NCBI GenBank assembly: GCA_945860325.1
Contig: CAMARL010000022.1
Coordinates: 1 to 16,579 of the forward strand
From: Spirosoma fluviale
GTDB taxonomy: Bacteria; Bacteroidota; Bacteroidia; Cytophagales; Spirosomataceae
DNA: 16,579 nucleotides
Direction: 5' to 3'
Of this stretch, positions 14,435 through 16,579 are shown piece by piece. The position numbers and the translations under genes were made by a program. Within the stretch, counting starts at the first letter, position 1. Each line of letters begins with the position of its first letter. A model generated the notes under the pieces. The model saw only the letters and a list, made by a program, of their open reading frames with translations, did no database searches and was not told where the DNA came from.

Positions 14435-15598
14435 TTATTTACTGGCTGTGTCGATTAATCCTCGACCTGATTTTTGTATAATTTTTTCGCTCATGAGTCG
14501 AATCGAGATTTCATCTAATATTCCGTTGATGAACTGCCCCGACTTAGGAGTGGAATAGTTTTTTGCTAATTCAATGTATTCATTAATACTCACTTTCACC
14601 GGTATGCTTGGGAATTTAATCATTTCAGCAACGGCCATTTTAAGTAATATAAAATCGGTCATTGCCAATCGGTCTGATTCCCAATTCTTCGTTTGCGATT
14701 CCACCCAGCCATTTAAATCTTTATCTGAATCTAATGTGAATTCATATAAATCTTCAAAAAAACTTTTATCATCTTCCCACTGTAGGGCTAATGGTTGCAA
14801 ACTTAAATCTTCCAAAGCTTCAATTTTGAAAGTTTTGGTTGACATACTCTTGACAACGTCCTTGTTTAAATTCCAATTTAAATCTTTTTCCTCAAAAAAT
14901 TCTGTCATACTAGGATGTTTTAACAGAAAGTTTTTCAAAATATATTTTATGATTTCTAAATCATCTTCGAAATTTTTACCTGCATTGGGTAAATAATCTA
15001 AAAAAGTTTGGTCGACTAGAATAGCTTCAATAAATAATTTTTTCAATCTAGTTTCTTCGTCTTCTGACCAGCCGATATGATTTTCTTTAAAAGCAACCTG
15101 CAAAGATTTCCATTTAGGAAATACGGCTAATATTTTATTGTTTTTAAATAAAGATGTTTTGGTTTTGTTCTCTAAAAGCCTCCTGTTCTCATCCCATTGA
15201 GCGATTTCGGAAAGAGATTGTAAGTAAAATAAAATTTTCAGGTACGTGTTATTGATGGCTTCCACTTCTGAAACCATATCTTTTTTGAGATTTTCAGCAA
15301 TCTTTTTAGTGCTGATTTGATATTTTTTATAGACCGACTGAGCAGCTTTCATGGACTCTTCTGGGATCGATTCTTCGGTAGGAATGTCTTGAAAAAATTC
15401 GGTTAATTGGATTTCGGCTAATTTCCTAAGTCCTTCTAAACGAGGCATTTGTTCCTCTTTGACAATCATTAAGGATAGGTCGGGTAAGAAAATGTACGTC
15501 AACTCATCAAATGCCAATTGGTGTTGAGCCCGTTCTTGGGTCCAGTAGGCATACATTTGTTGAAATGCTTTAACCCGAAGTAATCTTCTGTTTACCAT
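14435..15598 (-). CDS. nusB: Transcription antitermination factor NusB, long Bacteroidota form
   Basis: A 387-residue protein whose conserved NusB domain lies at the C-terminus (about residues 245-365). It includes ESDRLAMTDFILLKMAVAEM, SIPVKVSINEYIELAKNYST and KSGQFINGILDEI, the classic NusB end. NusB pairs with NusE (ribosomal S10) on boxA RNA to promote rRNA antitermination. The N-terminus starts MVNRRLLRVKAFQQMYAYWT, the usual NusB first helix, so the family domain is split by a long insertion of about 200 charged, helical residues. E. coli NusB is about 139 residues; long forms are common in Bacteroidota. It is first in the minus-strand operon, behind a good -7 box. Confidence 0.92.
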   Translation of the reverse strand: MVNRRLLRVKAFQQMYAYWTQERAQHQLAFDELTYIFLPDLSLMIVKEEQMPRLEGLRKLAEIQLTEFFQDIPTEESIPEESMKAAQSVYKKYQISTKKIAENLKKDMVSEVEAINNTYLKILFYLQSLSEIAQWDENRRLLENKTKTSLFKNNKILAVFPKWKSLQVAFKENHIGWSEDEETRLKKLFIEAILVDQTFLDYLPNAGKNFEDDLEIIKYILKNFLLKHPSMTEFFEEKDLNWNLNKDVVKSMSTKTFKIEALEDLSLQPLALQWEDDKSFFEDLYEFTLDSDKDLNGWVESQTKNWESDRLAMTDFILLKMAVAEMIKFPSIPVKVSINEYIELAKNYSTPKSGQFINGILDEISIRLMSEKIIQKSGRGLIDTASK

Positions 15599-15633
15599 CC
15601 GTAAATAAAGAGCGTTCTAATAATTTGAAAGCA

Positions 15634-15641
15634 CAAAATTA
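15634..15641 (-). promoter_or_regulatory. -7 box upstream of nusB (TAATTTTG)
   Basis: On the minus strand this reads TAATTTTG, a full match to TAnnTTTG, with its downstream edge 35 bp before the nusB ATG at 15598. The -33 element is weak. It would drive the nusB-ytxH-DUF1573-yajC-coaE operon, perhaps through dnaX. Confidence 0.5.
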
Positions 15642-15664
15642 AGGATTTTAATTTATAAAGCCCC

Positions 15665-15672
15665 TATATTTG
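15665..15672 (+). promoter_or_regulatory. -7 box upstream of the ABC transporter (TATATTTG)
   Basis: Full match to TAnnTTTG, 17 bp before the ATG at 15690 and divergent from the nusB box 23 bp away. No clear -33 TTTG is visible at the expected spacing. Confidence 0.5.
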
Positions 15673-15689
15673 TTGTCTATAAAATTAGC

Positions 15690-16579
15690 ATGGGAGCATT
15701 AGGTCATTTAAATAAATATTTTTGGAAGTATAAATGGCATTTATTTCTTGGCATTTTTTTTACTTTTTGTTCTAATTTTTTTGGGGTGGTCCCTGCACAA
15801 TTGGTCCGATATGCCTTGGATCTAGTTACAGAAACGATCGATGTTTATTTTTTATTCAAAGGCTTTCCATTGCAATCTGTTTTCTATGAGGTATTTGCAT
15901 CCACTTTATTTTATTATGGGGGTTTAATTGTCTTGATGGCTTTTATAAAGGGTATTTTTTTGTTTTTGATTCGACAAACTTTAATTGTCATGTCAAGACA
16001 CATTGAATATGAAATGAAAAATGAGATTTATGCCCATTATCAAACGTTACCCTTATCCTTTTATCGAAAGCAAAACACTGGAGATTTGATGGCCAGGATT
16101 TCTGAAGATGTAAGTAAAGTTCGGATGTATGTGGGCCCCAGCATCATGTATGGGTTTAATTTGATTGCCGTTTTTGCCCTTGTGATTTATTACATGGCCA
16201 AAGTAAATGTGACTTTAATGTGGTATGTGTTATTGCCATTGCCTATTTTATCCCTCAGCATTTACTACGTTAATTCGATTGTGATGAAAAAATCGGAGGA
16301 AATTCAGGCTGGCTTATCCTCGATTTCTACATTAGCCCAAGAAGCATTCTCTGGTATCCGAGTACTAAAGTCATTTGTCAGGGAAAATCATTCGGGTCAG
16401 CAATTTGCCGCGGCATCTGCAAATTATCGCAAGAAGTCATTGGATTTAGTCAAAGTAGATTCGTTATTCACGCCTTTAATTTCTTTATTGGTTGGATTTA
16501 GTACGTTATTAGTTGTTTATATAGGTTCAAAAGAAGTCATGGCCGGTGAAATTACCGTGGGTAATATTACGGAATTCAT
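15690..16579 (+). CDS. ABC exporter, transmembrane domain (half-transporter type), cut by window edge
   Basis: ATG at 15690 opens a frame of at least 296 codons running off the right edge. It begins MGALGHLNKYFWKYKWHL with several long hydrophobic spans (for example IFFTFCSNFFGVV, YYGGLIVLMAFIKGIFLFLI, ALVIYYMAKVNVTLMWYVLL). Diagnostic of the type IV ABC exporter fold (MsbA/MdlB-like) are YAHYQTLPLSFYRKQNTGDLMARISEDVSKVRMYV and LAQEAFSGIRVLKSFVREN, whose second part forms the cytosolic coupling helix region. A nucleotide-binding domain is expected downstream but is not in the window. Substrate unknown; lipid or drug export are family-level possibilities. It diverges from nusB. Confidence 0.9.
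   Translation, partial: MGALGHLNKYFWKYKWHLFLGIFFTFCSNFFGVVPAQLVRYALDLVTETIDVYFLFKGFPLQSVFYEVFASTLFYYGGLIVLMAFIKGIFLFLIRQTLIVMSRHIEYEMKNEIYAHYQTLPLSFYRKQNTGDLMARISEDVSKVRMYVGPSIMYGFNLIAVFALVIYYMAKVNVTLMWYVLLPLPILSLSIYYVNSIVMKKSEEIQAGLSSISTLAQEAFSGIRVLKSFVRENHSGQQFAAASANYRKKSLDLVKVDSLFTPLISLLVGFSTLLVVYIGSKEVMAGEITVGNITEF

Overview
The window looks like the chromosome of a low-GC Bacteroidota, most likely a Cytophagales-type bacterium. Four things point there: start sites with -7 boxes of the TAnnTTTG type and almost no Shine-Dalgarno sequences; the gene order nusB - ytxH - DUF1573 lipoprotein - yajC - coaE; the long Bacteroidota forms of trigger factor, ClpP and NusB; and a TolB-propeller/outer-membrane-barrel fusion protein. 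The genus cannot be fixed from the sequence alone. I see no insertion sequence, phage gene, CRISPR array or sign of recent transfer. Nearly everything is core housekeeping.

Layout. (1) Positions 1-872, minus strand: a sodium:solute symporter cut by the left edge, preceded by a 36-residue single-span membrane protein three bases upstream. (2) 938-1109: a promoter, tRNA-Leu(UAG) and a terminator. (3) 1134-6366, plus strand: trigger factor, then a protease and nucleotide cluster clpP - clpX - a tiny lipoprotein ORF - cmk - an FAD-dependent oxidoreductase, packed with short gaps or overlaps. (4) 6399-9485: a 1028-residue outer-membrane protein. (5) 9530-10789: proA, ending 1 bp from the convergent dnaX. 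(6) 15598 down to 10791, minus strand: nusB, ytxH, DUF1573, yajC, coaE and dnaX. (7) 15690 to the end, plus strand: the membrane half of an ABC exporter, cut by the right edge and divergent from nusB.

Working together. Trigger factor folds nascent chains and ClpXP degrades proteins, a usual chromosomal pairing. The minus-strand run joins transcription antitermination (NusB), the Sec accessory YajC, coenzyme A synthesis (CoaE) and the DNA polymerase clamp loader (DnaX).

Most interesting signal: dnaX carries what reads as a complete programmed -1 ribosomal frameshift cassette at the end of its clamp-loader core. It has an SD-like GGAGGG, an in-phase A AAA AAG heptamer 9 nt later, a strong hairpin 3-4 nt further on, and a -1 frame stop after one codon. 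This would give a 383-residue gamma-like protein beside the 634-residue tau-like one, as in E. coli. Second is the small lipoprotein ORF between clpX and cmk, which has an in-frame TAG yet otherwise fills the gap to within 2 bp of cmk.
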